Below, piece by piece: positions 16,963 to 24,483 of a stretch of 25,663 bases of DNA; the first letter of the stretch is position 1, and every line of letters begins with the position of its first letter. The translations under genes were made by a program, and so were the position numbers. Origin of the DNA: CAYTSA01 sp964440345 (GTDB taxonomy: Bacteria; Desulfobacterota; Desulfovibrionia; Desulfovibrionales; Desulfovibrionaceae); the NCBI GenBank assembly GCA_964440345.1, contig CAYTSA010000052.1, positions 1 to 25,663 on the forward strand, written 5' to 3'. The notes under the pieces are model-generated. The model was not told the DNA's origin. It did not search any database and saw only the letters and a program-made list of their open reading frames with translations.

Positions 16963-17172
16963 CAGGCTGTTGAAAAATCCACGATGGCAGCGTTGCTTCA
17001 AAAAGTTTAGAGCATTTTAGCATTGAAAATGCATAGATGCTCTTATGCATTCAAACTGCTTCAGGAGAGAGTCTTGTTTAAGACGAAAATGCGATAAACT
17101 ATCGTGTATTATATATACACTTCGACCTTGAACTTTTTTCGCGCCTTGCCCTCGTGTTTTTTGAACAGCCTG
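16963..17172. mobile_element. 210-bp MITE-like element with long imperfect terminal inverted repeats
   Basis: The left end CAGGCTGTTGAAAAATCCAC and the right end, read inverted, CAGGCTGTTCAAAAAACACG remain similar over about 48 bp. The element is AT-rich, has no gene, and its interior contains an AGAGCATTTT-type motif also found in the element at 22121-22229. No clear target-site duplication is seen. It abuts the HEPN remnant. Confidence 0.65.
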
Positions 17173-17256
17173 CATAAGCGGTTTGTTTTTGTAATGAAGA
17201 TTGCACATGCATCCTGCCTGTACATAGTTATGCAGCCTGTTTATTCCACGTCCGCG

Positions 17257-17302
17257 CCCATCCGCGTTTCATCCGCGTTCCATCTGCGGCGTCTGCGGTA
17301 AT
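17257..17302. repeat. Dispersed intergenic repeat, copy 3 (longest TCCGCG run)
   Basis: Repeated TCCGCG and CATCTGCGG units: GCCCATCCGCG, TTTCATCCGCG, TTCCATCTGCGG, CGTCTGCGG. It lies just before the stop of the HAD gene. Together with the HEPN remnant and the MITE it fills the gap between the radical SAM and HAD genes; nothing else is recognised there. Confidence 0.5.
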
Positions 17303-17312
17303 AGGCGGCTGC

Positions 17313-17984
17313 TCACCTTACCCCGGCCACCAGCGCAATTTCCCAAAAGCCGCTCACCTCGTGTTCCGGGGCCAGTGCCCGGCAGACCGCGTCGTTACCA
17401 TAGCCATACTGCGTGTAGCAGGCGCAGCCCACGGCCTTGCCAAAGCGCACGTCCACTTCTGTGTCGCCTATCATCAGGGGCGGCCGGTCTGGCTTGCGGC
17501 CGTGCAGCTGGGCCAAGGCGCGCTGGTATGTGGCCGGATCTGGTTTGCGGGGCGCTTTTGGCCGGGCGCCGACCACGGCGTGGAAGAAACGCTCCAGTTC
17601 ATATTCGCGCAGGGACTGGAAGAGGGCGGACTCGCCCTTGTTGCTGACAATGGCCAGGGTAAGTCCAGCGGCGTGCAGCTGTTCCAGGGTCTCGAGGACG
17701 CCTGGAAAGAGCTCGGCCATGGACTTGGCTTCCACAGCGTAGTGGCGTCTGTAAGAATCCACAGCCTGCTGCAGGTCGGCCTGGTCCATGTTCGGGACCA
17801 GGGACCGGAAACAATCGGCAATGCCTGTGCCAATGCAGTCCTTGACTGTCTGGAAGTCCGGCGGGGTTTCTCCCAGCTCCTGCAGGGCGAGAGCAAAGCA
17901 ATGATGTATGGCGGGCGCGGAATCTACAATGGCCCCGTCAAAATCGAACAACAAAAGGTCATAGGGCCGGCTTGCCAGTTGCAT
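17313..17984 (-). CDS. HAD-family phosphatase (phosphoglycolate phosphatase-like)
   Basis: A 223-residue HAD superfamily hydrolase with a helical cap. Motif I is LLFDFDGAIVDS (nucleophile Asp and second Asp), motif II IVSNKGES, motif III Lys in APRKPDPATY, and motif IV MIGDTEVDV. The order and spacing match the Gph/PGP subgroup that dephosphorylates 2-phosphoglycolate or other small phosphates. Motif I has Ala where Thr or Val is usual (DxDGT), which is a mild oddity. AGGAG lies 11 bases upstream of the ATG. It is divergent from the glutamate synthase operon; the 280-base gap between them holds that operon's promoter and leader. Confidence 0.85.
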   Translation of the reverse strand: MQLASRPYDLLLFDFDGAIVDSAPAIHHCFALALQELGETPPDFQTVKDCIGTGIADCFRSLVPNMDQADLQQAVDSYRRHYAVEAKSMAELFPGVLETLEQLHAAGLTLAIVSNKGESALFQSLREYELERFFHAVVGARPKAPRKPDPATYQRALAQLHGRKPDRPPLMIGDTEVDVRFGKAVGCACYTQYGYGNDAVCRALAPEHEVSGFWEIALVAGVR

Positions 17985-18024
17985 AACAGGTATTACTCCT
18001 ATCGTTCCACGCGAGGCAAAGTTC

Positions 18025-18054
18025 TTGACAGCGCGGCTTTTTTAAAGCTATTAA
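18025..18054 (+). promoter_or_regulatory. Sigma70-like promoter of the glutamate synthase operon
   Basis: A perfect TTGACA (18025-18030) and TATTAA (18049-18054) are separated by 18 bases. Transcription would begin near 18061, leaving a leader of about 205 nt before the TTG start codon. Confidence 0.55.
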
Positions 18055-18060
18055 TCGCGC

Positions 18061-18266
18061 CCTGTCTCTACAGTTTCGTGGGATGCGCTACTAGCGACAA
18101 TTCGTTTTCCGCCACGTTTGTGCTTTCGTCAACCCCCGGTTTGCCGGGGTCTTCGACTGCCTGCGCTGATTCACGAAAGACTGCCCTGAGAGATTGGCCA
18201 GAGGGATGGCGGCGCTGCAAGTTATTTGAGGCAACTCCCACCCCCTGATCCAGAGAGGAGAAAAAT
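18061..18266 (+). promoter_or_regulatory. Structured 5' leader of the glutamate synthase operon
   Basis: The leader can fold into an outer stem CTTTCGT (18123-18129) with ACGAAAG (18173-18179), enclosing a CCCCGG-TTTG-CCGGGG hairpin (18134-18149). A smaller CGCT/AGCG hairpin lies at about 18086-18096. It does not match any riboswitch class I know. It might be a regulatory RNA element, or simply stable secondary structure. Confidence 0.35.
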
Positions 18267-19790
18267 TTGCTTTTCAAGCCAATAAGCCAGACATTCAATG
18301 ATTTTCAGGTAAATCGGGAAGACGAGCGGTGCATCAATTGTGAAGTGTGCATTCGCCAGTGCCCGTACGAGGTCCACTACTGGGACGAAGCCCGGGGCAA
18401 GGTGAGCCACGACTCCACCAAGTGCATAGGTTGTCATCGCTGCGCGTCTTTGTGTCCAACCAACTGCTTGACGATCAGGAAAAATCCCTCGGACTTTAGG
18501 GAAAACGACCTGTGGACGCCCATGTACATCAAGAACCTGTACAAACAGGCGGACACTGGCGGGGTGCTTCTGTCCGGAACGGGCACGCCCCTGAAAAAGC
18601 CAATCTATTGGGACAATTTGCTGCTCGACGCCAGCCAGGTGACCAACCCTTCCATTGATCCTCTGCGCGAGCCCATGGAGACGCGGACTTTCCTTGGCTC
18701 CAAGCCAGACAAACTGGAGTTTGAGGAAACGCCAGAGGGGCCGGTGCTCAAGACCGAGCTGCCGCCTCAACTGAAGTTGGAGTTTCCCATCATGTTCGCC
18801 GCCATGTCCTTTGGCGCCATCAATTTCAATTTGCACGCCGCCATGGCCCGCGTGGCCTCGGAAGTAGGCGTCATGTACAACACGGGCGAGGGCGGGCTGC
18901 ACGAAACGCTCTACAAGTACGGGGCCAACACTATCGTACAGGTGGCCTCCGGCCGGTTCGGCGTGCACAAAGACTACCTGAACGCTGGCGCAGCCATAGA
19001 GATCAAAGTGGGGCAGGGCGCCAAGCCGGGCATCGGCGGGCACCTGCCTGGGGAAAAGATTGACGAGGAAGTCTCCAAGACCCGGATGATCCCCAAGGGC
19101 TCGGACGCCATTTCCCCGGCCCCGCACCATGATATTTATTCTATTGAAGACTTGCTGCAACTCATTTACGCCCTCAAAGAAGCTTCCGAATACCGCGTGC
19201 CCATCTCCGTGAAGATCGCGGCTGTGCACAACGCTCCGGCTATTGCCTCCGGCATTGTCCGGGCCGGCGCAGACATCGTAGTGGTGGACGGTTTCAAGGG
19301 CGGCACGGGCGCAGCCCCTACCATGATCCGCGACAACGTGGGCATTCCCATCGAATTGGCCATGGCCGCGGTGGACCAGCGGCTGCGGGACGAGGGCATC
19401 CGCAACAAAGCTTCCCTGGTGGTTTCTGGCGGGATGCGGTGCTCTGCAGACGTGGTCAAGGCCATCGCCCTGGGCGCGGATGCAGTCTACATCGGCACCG
19501 CAGCGCTTATCGCCGTGGGCTGCACCATGTGCGGCCGCTGCTACACGGGCAAATGCCCTTGGGGAATAGCCACCAACGATTCACGGCTGAAAAAACGACA
19601 GAACCCGGACGTAGCCTACCAGCGGCTAAAGAACCTGATCATGGCTTGGGGCCACGAAATCCAGGAGATGCTGGGCGGCATGGGCCTGAACTCTGTCGAG
19701 TCACTGCGCGGCAACCGCGACAAGCTGCGCTGCATCGGCCTGAACGACACCGAAATGGACATTCTCGGCGTCAAACCGGCCGGGAGGTAA
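18267..19790 (+). CDS. Archaeal-type glutamate synthase, FMN-binding central subunit with N-terminal ferredoxin domain
   Basis: This is the catalytic half that reduces 2-iminoglutarate to glutamate on FMN. In the 507-residue protein, two ferredoxin motifs come first (Cys22, 25, 28, 32 in CINCEVCIRQCP; Cys53, 56, 59, 63 in CIGCHRCASLCP). The FMN barrel domain follows with GEGGLHE, KVGQGAKPGIGGHLPGEK and SPAPHHDIYS, then the [3Fe-4S] site CTMCGRCYTGKCPWG (Cys419, 422, 425, 430). The glutaminase and GXGXG domains found fused in ordinary GltB are separate genes downstream. The start codon is TTG, unusual but supported by GAGAGGAG ending six bases upstream. No NADPH-linked GltD is seen in the window, so electrons may come from ferredoxin or the next gene's product. 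Confidence 0.93.
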   Translation: MLFKPISQTFNDFQVNREDERCINCEVCIRQCPYEVHYWDEARGKVSHDSTKCIGCHRCASLCPTNCLTIRKNPSDFRENDLWTPMYIKNLYKQADTGGVLLSGTGTPLKKPIYWDNLLLDASQVTNPSIDPLREPMETRTFLGSKPDKLEFEETPEGPVLKTELPPQLKLEFPIMFAAMSFGAINFNLHAAMARVASEVGVMYNTGEGGLHETLYKYGANTIVQVASGRFGVHKDYLNAGAAIEIKVGQGAKPGIGGHLPGEKIDEEVSKTRMIPKGSDAISPAPHHDIYSIEDLLQLIYALKEASEYRVPISVKIAAVHNAPAIASGIVRAGADIVVVDGFKGGTGAAPTMIRDNVGIPIELAMAAVDQRLRDEGIRNKASLVVSGGMRCSADVVKAIALGADAVYIGTAALIAVGCTMCGRCYTGKCPWGIATNDSRLKKRQNPDVAYQRLKNLIMAWGHEIQEMLGGMGLNSVESLRGNRDKLRCIGLNDTEMDILGVKPAGR

Positions 19791-19793
19791 GCT

Positions 19794-20255
19794 GTGAAAC
19801 GAATATACCCTTTGCGTGACGTGTGCATAGGCTGCCACATCTGTGAGCTGGCCTGCCTGACCGCGCATTCGGAAAGCAAGGATTTGGTGATAGCCTACAC
19901 AGAAGAACGCCAAAGCGGCGGTTTGGCTCCGTGCCGGGCAGTGTATGAAAAAGGCCCGGTGTGCGTGGCCCTGAGCTGCCGGCACTGCGACAACCCCATG
20001 TGCGTGGCCGCGTGCATCTCCGGCGCTCTTTATAAGGATAAGGAGACCGGCAAGACTTTGTATAGCAAGGAAAAATGTGTGGCCTGCTGGTCTTGCGTCA
20101 TGGCCTGCCCCTTTGGGGCCATTCGCCGCAACCCGGCCGAAAACGCCATAGTCAAGTGCGACCTGTGCGAGGGCAGGGAAGCGCCTGCCTGCGTGGAGGC
20201 CTGTCCCAACGCCGCCCTGGTGTTTGAAGAGCGCGACAACCCGGCCTGCGGCTAA
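19794..20255 (+). CDS. Four-cluster 4Fe-4S electron-transfer subunit of glutamate synthase
   Basis: A 153-residue HycB/DMSO-reductase-B-like ferredoxin. Sixteen cysteines form four cluster motifs: CIGCHICELAC (11-21), CRHCDNPMCVAAC (62-74), CVACWSCVMAC (95-105) and CDLCEGREAPACVEAC (122-137). It would pass electrons to the FMN subunit. It starts at GTG, three bases after the previous stop, with GGGAGGT six bases upstream. Its place inside the glutamate synthase operon makes it a dedicated partner; a general ferredoxin-like hydrogenase or formate-dehydrogenase subunit is the alternative on sequence alone. Confidence 0.88.
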   Translation: MKRIYPLRDVCIGCHICELACLTAHSESKDLVIAYTEERQSGGLAPCRAVYEKGPVCVALSCRHCDNPMCVAACISGALYKDKETGKTLYSKEKCVACWSCVMACPFGAIRRNPAENAIVKCDLCEGREAPACVEACPNAALVFEERDNPACG

Positions 20256-20272
20256 GCCTGGAGCAAGAACGG

Positions 20273-21373
20273 ATGAAGCAACCGCATAGATATTGGGATT
20301 TTGAAAAGGACATTTCCGGCTGCGGCGTTTTTGGCGTCATTGACAAGAAAAAGAACCGCATTAAAGGCGAGATGCCCATATCCTCCATGTGCTCTATGCA
20401 CGACCGGGGCAACGGCCTGGGCGGGGGTTTTGCCGCCTATGGGGTGTATCCGGATCACGCTGACTGCTACGCGCTGCACCTGATGTGCGACGACCAGTCC
20501 GGCCTGGACCGGGCAGAGGAAGTGATAAAGCGATACTTCACCATAGAAGTTTCAGAGCCCATACCCACCCGCAAGACTCTGGCTATCAAGGAATCGCCAG
20601 TGTTGTGGCGCTATTTTGCGCACCCCAAGGAAGGCCGCGACCGGCCAGAACTACCCCACGCTGACGAGAAAGATTACGTAGTCAGCGCGGTAATGCGCAT
20701 CAATTCCCGGGTGCCTGGAGCTTTTGTCTTTTCCAGCGGGAAGAATATGGGTGCTTTCAAGGGCGTGGGCTTTCCTGAGGACATTGCGGAGTTTTTCCGG
20801 CTGGACGAATACGAGGGCTACATATGGACGGGCCACAACCGCTTTCCGACAAACAGCCCCGGCTGGTGGGGCGGCGCGCACCCCTTCACGTTGTTGGACT
20901 GGGCCATTGTGCACAACGGCGAGATTTCGTCCTACGGCATTAACCGCCGCTATCTGTGCGAGCACGATTACGAGTGCACGCTGATGACCGACACCGAAGT
21001 GGTGGCCTATCTGCTGGACATGCTCACCCGCAAACACAAGCTCTCCAAGCGCATGGTCAGCTGGATATTCGCTCCGCCGTTTTGGGACGAGATAGACCGC
21101 ATGGCGCCAGAGCAGAAAAAGGCTTTTGAGGCGTTGCGCATGGTGTACGGCGCGGCTCTGCTCAACGGGCCTTTCGCCATTCTGGTCACAGATGGGAACT
21201 CCTTGATGGGCCTGAACGACCGCATTAAGCTGCGGCCTCTCGTTGTTGCGGAAGAAGGCGACCGAGTCTACATGTCCAGCGAGGAAAGCTCCATCCGTGT
21301 GGTCTGTGACTGTCTGGAAAAAGTGTGGGCGCCCAAGGCGGGCGAGCCCGTTATCGTGGAAACGGAGGCATAA
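20273..21373 (+). CDS. Glutamate synthase glutaminase subunit (class II glutamine amidotransferase)
   Basis: This hydrolyses glutamine and delivers ammonia to the synthase subunit. The 366-residue protein carries the class II (Ntn) amidotransferase fold. CGVFGVIDKK places the nucleophile at Cys17. GHNRFPTNSPGWWGGAHPF, IVHNGEISSYG and TDTEVVAYL are the glutamine-site motifs. Because the N-terminal Cys must be free in this family, removal of 16 residues is expected. That propeptide is like those of other GltB and GlmS-related enzymes that mature by cleavage. The ribosome binding site (GGAG, 9 bases upstream) is modest. The TAA stop overlaps the next gene's ATG (TAATG). Confidence 0.9.
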   Translation: MKQPHRYWDFEKDISGCGVFGVIDKKKNRIKGEMPISSMCSMHDRGNGLGGGFAAYGVYPDHADCYALHLMCDDQSGLDRAEEVIKRYFTIEVSEPIPTRKTLAIKESPVLWRYFAHPKEGRDRPELPHADEKDYVVSAVMRINSRVPGAFVFSSGKNMGAFKGVGFPEDIAEFFRLDEYEGYIWTGHNRFPTNSPGWWGGAHPFTLLDWAIVHNGEISSYGINRRYLCEHDYECTLMTDTEVVAYLLDMLTRKHKLSKRMVSWIFAPPFWDEIDRMAPEQKKAFEALRMVYGAALLNGPFAILVTDGNSLMGLNDRIKLRPLVVAEEGDRVYMSSEESSIRVVCDCLEKVWAPKAGEPVIVETEA

Positions 21374-22125
21374 TGGCCAAGAAAGTTTTTGACGCCACGA
21401 ACATTTATTACCGCGAACTCAACGAGATGCTCCGCGAGGCGGTGCGCAATGGCGCCACGGAAATAGAAGTCGTCAACGTGAAGGGCCAAAGGTATATGGC
21501 CGGCTGCATGGAAGGCGATTTGACGTTCACCTTTCACGGCGTGCCTGGTCAGGATATGTGTTCTTTTATGCGCGGGCCTTACGTGCGGGTGAAAGGCAAC
21601 GTGCAGGACGGCGTGGGCAACACCATGGACGACGGCAAGATCATTGTCGAAGGCATGGCTGGCGACGTGCTTGGCTACGCCATGCGCGGGGGCCGCATCT
21701 ATGTACAGGGCGACGTGGGCTACCGTGTGGGCATCCACATGAAGTCGTACATGGAAAAAATCCCTGTCATTGTGGTGGGCGGCAAAGCCGGCGACTTTTT
21801 AGGCGAATATATGGCTGGCGGCGCCATCATTCTGCTGGGCATGAACACTGTAAAACCGGGCGCGCCCATCACCGGCCGCAGTCTGGGCACTGGCATGCAC
21901 GGCGGGGTCATCTACCTGCGCGGCACAGTGCCAGACTATCAGCTGGGGCCGGGGCTGGCCTCAGCGCCGGTGGAAGAAGAGGACTTGCAATTTCTCCGCG
22001 AGCAACTTAACGACTACGCCCGGGAGCTGGATGCAGACCTGGAGGAGATTTTGTCCGAGCCCTTCATCCGTATCAAACCGTACACGCATAGACCGTACGG
22101 CAATATGTATGTAGGGACGAATTAG
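21373..22125 (+). CDS. Glutamate synthase GXGXG-domain subunit (GltB C-terminal domain homologue)
   Basis: A 250-residue protein equal to the C-terminal beta-helix domain of bacterial GltB. It is a right-handed helix with many Gly repeats (GNVQDGVGNTMDDGKIIVEG, GDVLGYAMRGG, GKAGDFLGEYMAGG, GTGMHGGVIYLRG). In fused GltB this domain links the glutaminase and FMN domains structurally. The start is ATG in TAATG with GGAGG seven bases upstream; the longer open frame upstream is a shadow. The TAG stop is part of the terminal inverted repeat of the element at 22121-22229, so the natural end of the protein could have been altered by its insertion. Confidence 0.88.
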   Translation: MAKKVFDATNIYYRELNEMLREAVRNGATEIEVVNVKGQRYMAGCMEGDLTFTFHGVPGQDMCSFMRGPYVRVKGNVQDGVGNTMDDGKIIVEGMAGDVLGYAMRGGRIYVQGDVGYRVGIHMKSYMEKIPVIVVGGKAGDFLGEYMAGGAIILLGMNTVKPGAPITGRSLGTGMHGGVIYLRGTVPDYQLGPGLASAPVEEEDLQFLREQLNDYARELDADLEEILSEPFIRIKPYTHRPYGNMYVGTN

Positions 22126-22229
22126 AGCATTTTCGCGTTGAGACAACGCTCGCTCTTGAAACAATGTACAATTGTTTCAGGAAAATACGTAAGAGCAGCG
22201 AAACATTTTCAATGGTAAATGCTCTAATA
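22121..22229. mobile_element. 109-bp palindromic MITE-like element
   Basis: Perfect 12-bp terminal inverted repeats: ATTAGAGCATTT at 22121-22132 and AAATGCTCTAAT at 22218-22229. Inside are a long arm CGCTCGCTCTT pairing with AAGAGCAGCG and a central hairpin GAAACAAT..ATTGTTTC. RNA read through it would form one long branched stem. The left repeat supplies the stop codon of the upstream gene. Confidence 0.75.
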
Positions 22230-22289
22230 CAATTAAGGCGGCCGACAACCGGCCGATATACCACTGATTGACGTTGTTAAGGAGGAAGT

Positions 22290-22667
22290 ATGTTTTGGGA
22301 AAGCGTGGCGCACGCCATGGGACCGGCCCCGGGGGGCGAAGGCGGAGCAGCCAACCCGATCACGGCTTTCATGCCGCTGATCTTGATGTTTGCTATTTTC
22401 TATTTTCTGCTTATTCGTCCGCAACAAAAAAAGGCCAAGCAGCACAAAGAGATGCTGGCCAACATCAAGAAGGGCGACCACGTGCTCACTGGCGGCGGTT
22501 TTTACGGCCGGGTGATCCATGTGGACGGCGACGTGCTGACTGTTGATCTGGGCAACGACTTCACTGTAAAGGTGAACAGGAATTACGTATCCGGCCTGGC
22601 CGAGCCTGTGGTCAAGGAAGCCAAGAAAAAAGACAAAGAAAAAGACAAAGAAAAGTCAGAATCGTAA
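22290..22667 (+). CDS. yajC: Preprotein translocase accessory subunit YajC
   Basis: YajC is the small membrane partner of SecDF at the Sec translocon. The 125-residue protein has one membrane helix (about 26-43, FMPLILMFAIFYFLLIRP) followed by the family signature RPQQKKAKQHKEML and IKKGDHVLTGGGFYGRV, then a short beta domain. The C-terminal tail is highly basic and acidic (KKKDKEKDKEKSES). AAGGAGGA lies six bases before the ATG. It is followed after 200 bases by secD, the usual gene order, although a palindromic structure sits in between. Confidence 0.95.
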   Translation: MFWESVAHAMGPAPGGEGGAANPITAFMPLILMFAIFYFLLIRPQQKKAKQHKEMLANIKKGDHVLTGGGFYGRVIHVDGDVLTVDLGNDFTVKVNRNYVSGLAEPVVKEAKKKDKEKDKEKSES

Positions 22668-22689
22668 GTCGGCTGCGCCGATTATACGC

Positions 22690-22766
22690 GCAAAAGGCAA
22701 GTCCGCAGTATTCGCGCATGGTCTCAGACCCTGCCAGATATCTGCATTTGATCTTGCCTTTTTGCC
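22690..22766. repeat. Long inverted repeat between yajC and secD
   Basis: GCAAAAGGCAAG (22690-22701) pairs with CTTGCCTTTTTGC (22753-22765) with one extra T. Nested palindromes GGTCTCAGACC (22720-22730) and CAGATATCTG (22735-22744) lie inside. It could be another small palindromic element or a processing or attenuation hairpin in the yajC-secDF transcript. The T-run after the right arm makes a partial terminator possible. Confidence 0.5.
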
Positions 22767-22866
22767 GTCTTTGTGAAATCGCCTGTTCACGTTTGCTGAC
22801 GGCGTAGCGCTGTGGAGAAGGCACTGTGGCTGTTTTATTATTTGTTGGAATGGATAAGGAGCTGTA

Positions 22867-24471
22867 ATGAAAGAGAGTCTGCGCTGGCGAATCGGCTTGG
22901 CGCTGGTGGTGGTCCTGGTGGGCCTCATCTATGTGCTGCCGTCGTTTCCCTCTGTACGCAATTCCGCACTGGGCAATATACTCCCTTCGGACACCATTAA
23001 TCTGGGTCTGGACCTGCAAGGCGGCATCCACCTGACGCTGGGCGTGGATGTGGCCAAAGCCGTGGAAAATGAGATGTCCCAGACCGGGCAGGAGTTGAAG
23101 TCTCTGGCCCGTGACAAAGGCATTGTGATTCTGCGCCCCACCGTCAAGTCCAAGAACACCCTGGAATTCGTATTGCTGAAAGCGGAGAAACAGGCCGAGC
23201 TGGAAGAGATTATCAAAGACACTTTTAGTAACGGATATGCAATAAAGTCCACAAAAACGCTGGACAACAATAAAATTCGCTACACCATCTCCATTAGCAA
23301 TGAATACCGTGACTATATTGCTGATCTGGCCCAGGACCAGGCCATCAAAACCATCCGCAACCGTATCGACCAATTCGGCGTCACGGAGCCAGACATCCGG
23401 AGGCAGCAAGACTACCGCATCCAGGTGCAGTTGCCCGGCTTGGAAGATCCGCAGCGCGCCGTGGAGTTGCTGGGCCGCACTGCGCATCTGGAGTTCAAGC
23501 TGGTCAACGACGAGGTAGACCCGGTCAAAGTTTACGAAGACGGCGTCACGCCCCCGGACAGCGAGCTGCTTATGCTGCAGACCACGCTGCCTGACGGCCG
23601 GGTAGGGCAGGAGCCTCTGGTAGTCTTCAAGGACGTTCTGCTGACCGGCGAATACGTCTCTGACGCGGGCACAAACTTCGACTCCATGAATCAGCCTTAC
23701 GTCAGTATGACTTTCAACAGCCAGGGCGCCCGTAAATTTGCTGACATCACCGGTGAATACACGAATAAGCGGCTGGCTATAGTGCTGGACGGTAAAATTC
23801 ACTCCGCCCCGGTCATCCGGGAGCGCATTGTGGGCGGCCGGGCTTCCATATCCGGCAGTTTCACCACAGAAGAAGCGCACGACCTGGCCATTGTTCTGCG
23901 CGCTGGCGCACTGCCCGCGCCCATCAACGTGCTTGAAGAGCGCAGCGTCGGCCCTTCTCTGGGGCAGGAATCCATCGACAAGGGCGTCACTTCAGCCCTC
24001 ATCGGCCTGGGCGTCGTGCTTGCGTTCATGGCCTTGTACTACGGCTTCGCCGGCGTGGTGGCGGACACCGTGCTGATGCTGAACCTTGTCCTTATAATGG
24101 GCGCCTTGGCTGCGTTTGGCGCCACACTCACGCTGCCGGGCATAGCCGGAATCATCCTGACCATCGGTATGGCGGTGGACGCCAACGTGCTCATATTCGA
24201 GCGCATACGCGAGGAGCTGAAAACCGGGCTCACCGCCCGCGCGGCAGTGGAAGAGGGCTACTCCCGGGCCACCCTGACCATTCTGGACGCCAACGTGACC
24301 ACAGTCATCGCGGCCATCATTCTCTACCAGTTCGGCACCGGGCCCATTCGGGGTTTCGCCATCACCCTGACCCTGGGGATTCTAGCCTCCATGTTCACGG
24401 CCATTTTCGTGTCCCGCATTATCTTCGACCTGTGGCTCTCCCGCAAGCCCCAGGCAAAACTGTCCATATAA
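22867..24471 (+). CDS. secD: Protein translocase subunit SecD
   Basis: SecD, with SecF, uses the proton motive force to assist export of proteins through SecYEG. The length of 534 residues is normal. There is a first membrane helix (about 9-25), then the periplasmic P1 domain with GLDLQGGIHLTLGVD and the 'head' region with RNRIDQFGVTEPDI. The C-terminal five-helix RND-like domain begins near residue 360 (RSVGPSLGQESIDKGV) and contains the helix motif GMAVDANVLIFERIREEL with the conserved proton-path Asp. AAGGAG lies six to seven bases upstream of the ATG. secF follows after 12 bases. Confidence 0.96.
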   Translation: MKESLRWRIGLALVVVLVGLIYVLPSFPSVRNSALGNILPSDTINLGLDLQGGIHLTLGVDVAKAVENEMSQTGQELKSLARDKGIVILRPTVKSKNTLEFVLLKAEKQAELEEIIKDTFSNGYAIKSTKTLDNNKIRYTISISNEYRDYIADLAQDQAIKTIRNRIDQFGVTEPDIRRQQDYRIQVQLPGLEDPQRAVELLGRTAHLEFKLVNDEVDPVKVYEDGVTPPDSELLMLQTTLPDGRVGQEPLVVFKDVLLTGEYVSDAGTNFDSMNQPYVSMTFNSQGARKFADITGEYTNKRLAIVLDGKIHSAPVIRERIVGGRASISGSFTTEEAHDLAIVLRAGALPAPINVLEERSVGPSLGQESIDKGVTSALIGLGVVLAFMALYYGFAGVVADTVLMLNLVLIMGALAAFGATLTLPGIAGIILTIGMAVDANVLIFERIREELKTGLTARAAVEEGYSRATLTILDANVTTVIAAIILYQFGTGPIRGFAITLTLGILASMFTAIFVSRIIFDLWLSRKPQAKLSI

Positions 24472-24483
24472 GGAGCGGCCGCC

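Noticed and set aside
18061..18266. Known riboswitch (glycine, glutamine, downstream-peptide) before glutamate synthase
   Set aside because: None of the conserved core words of these classes could be found; only generic stems are seen.
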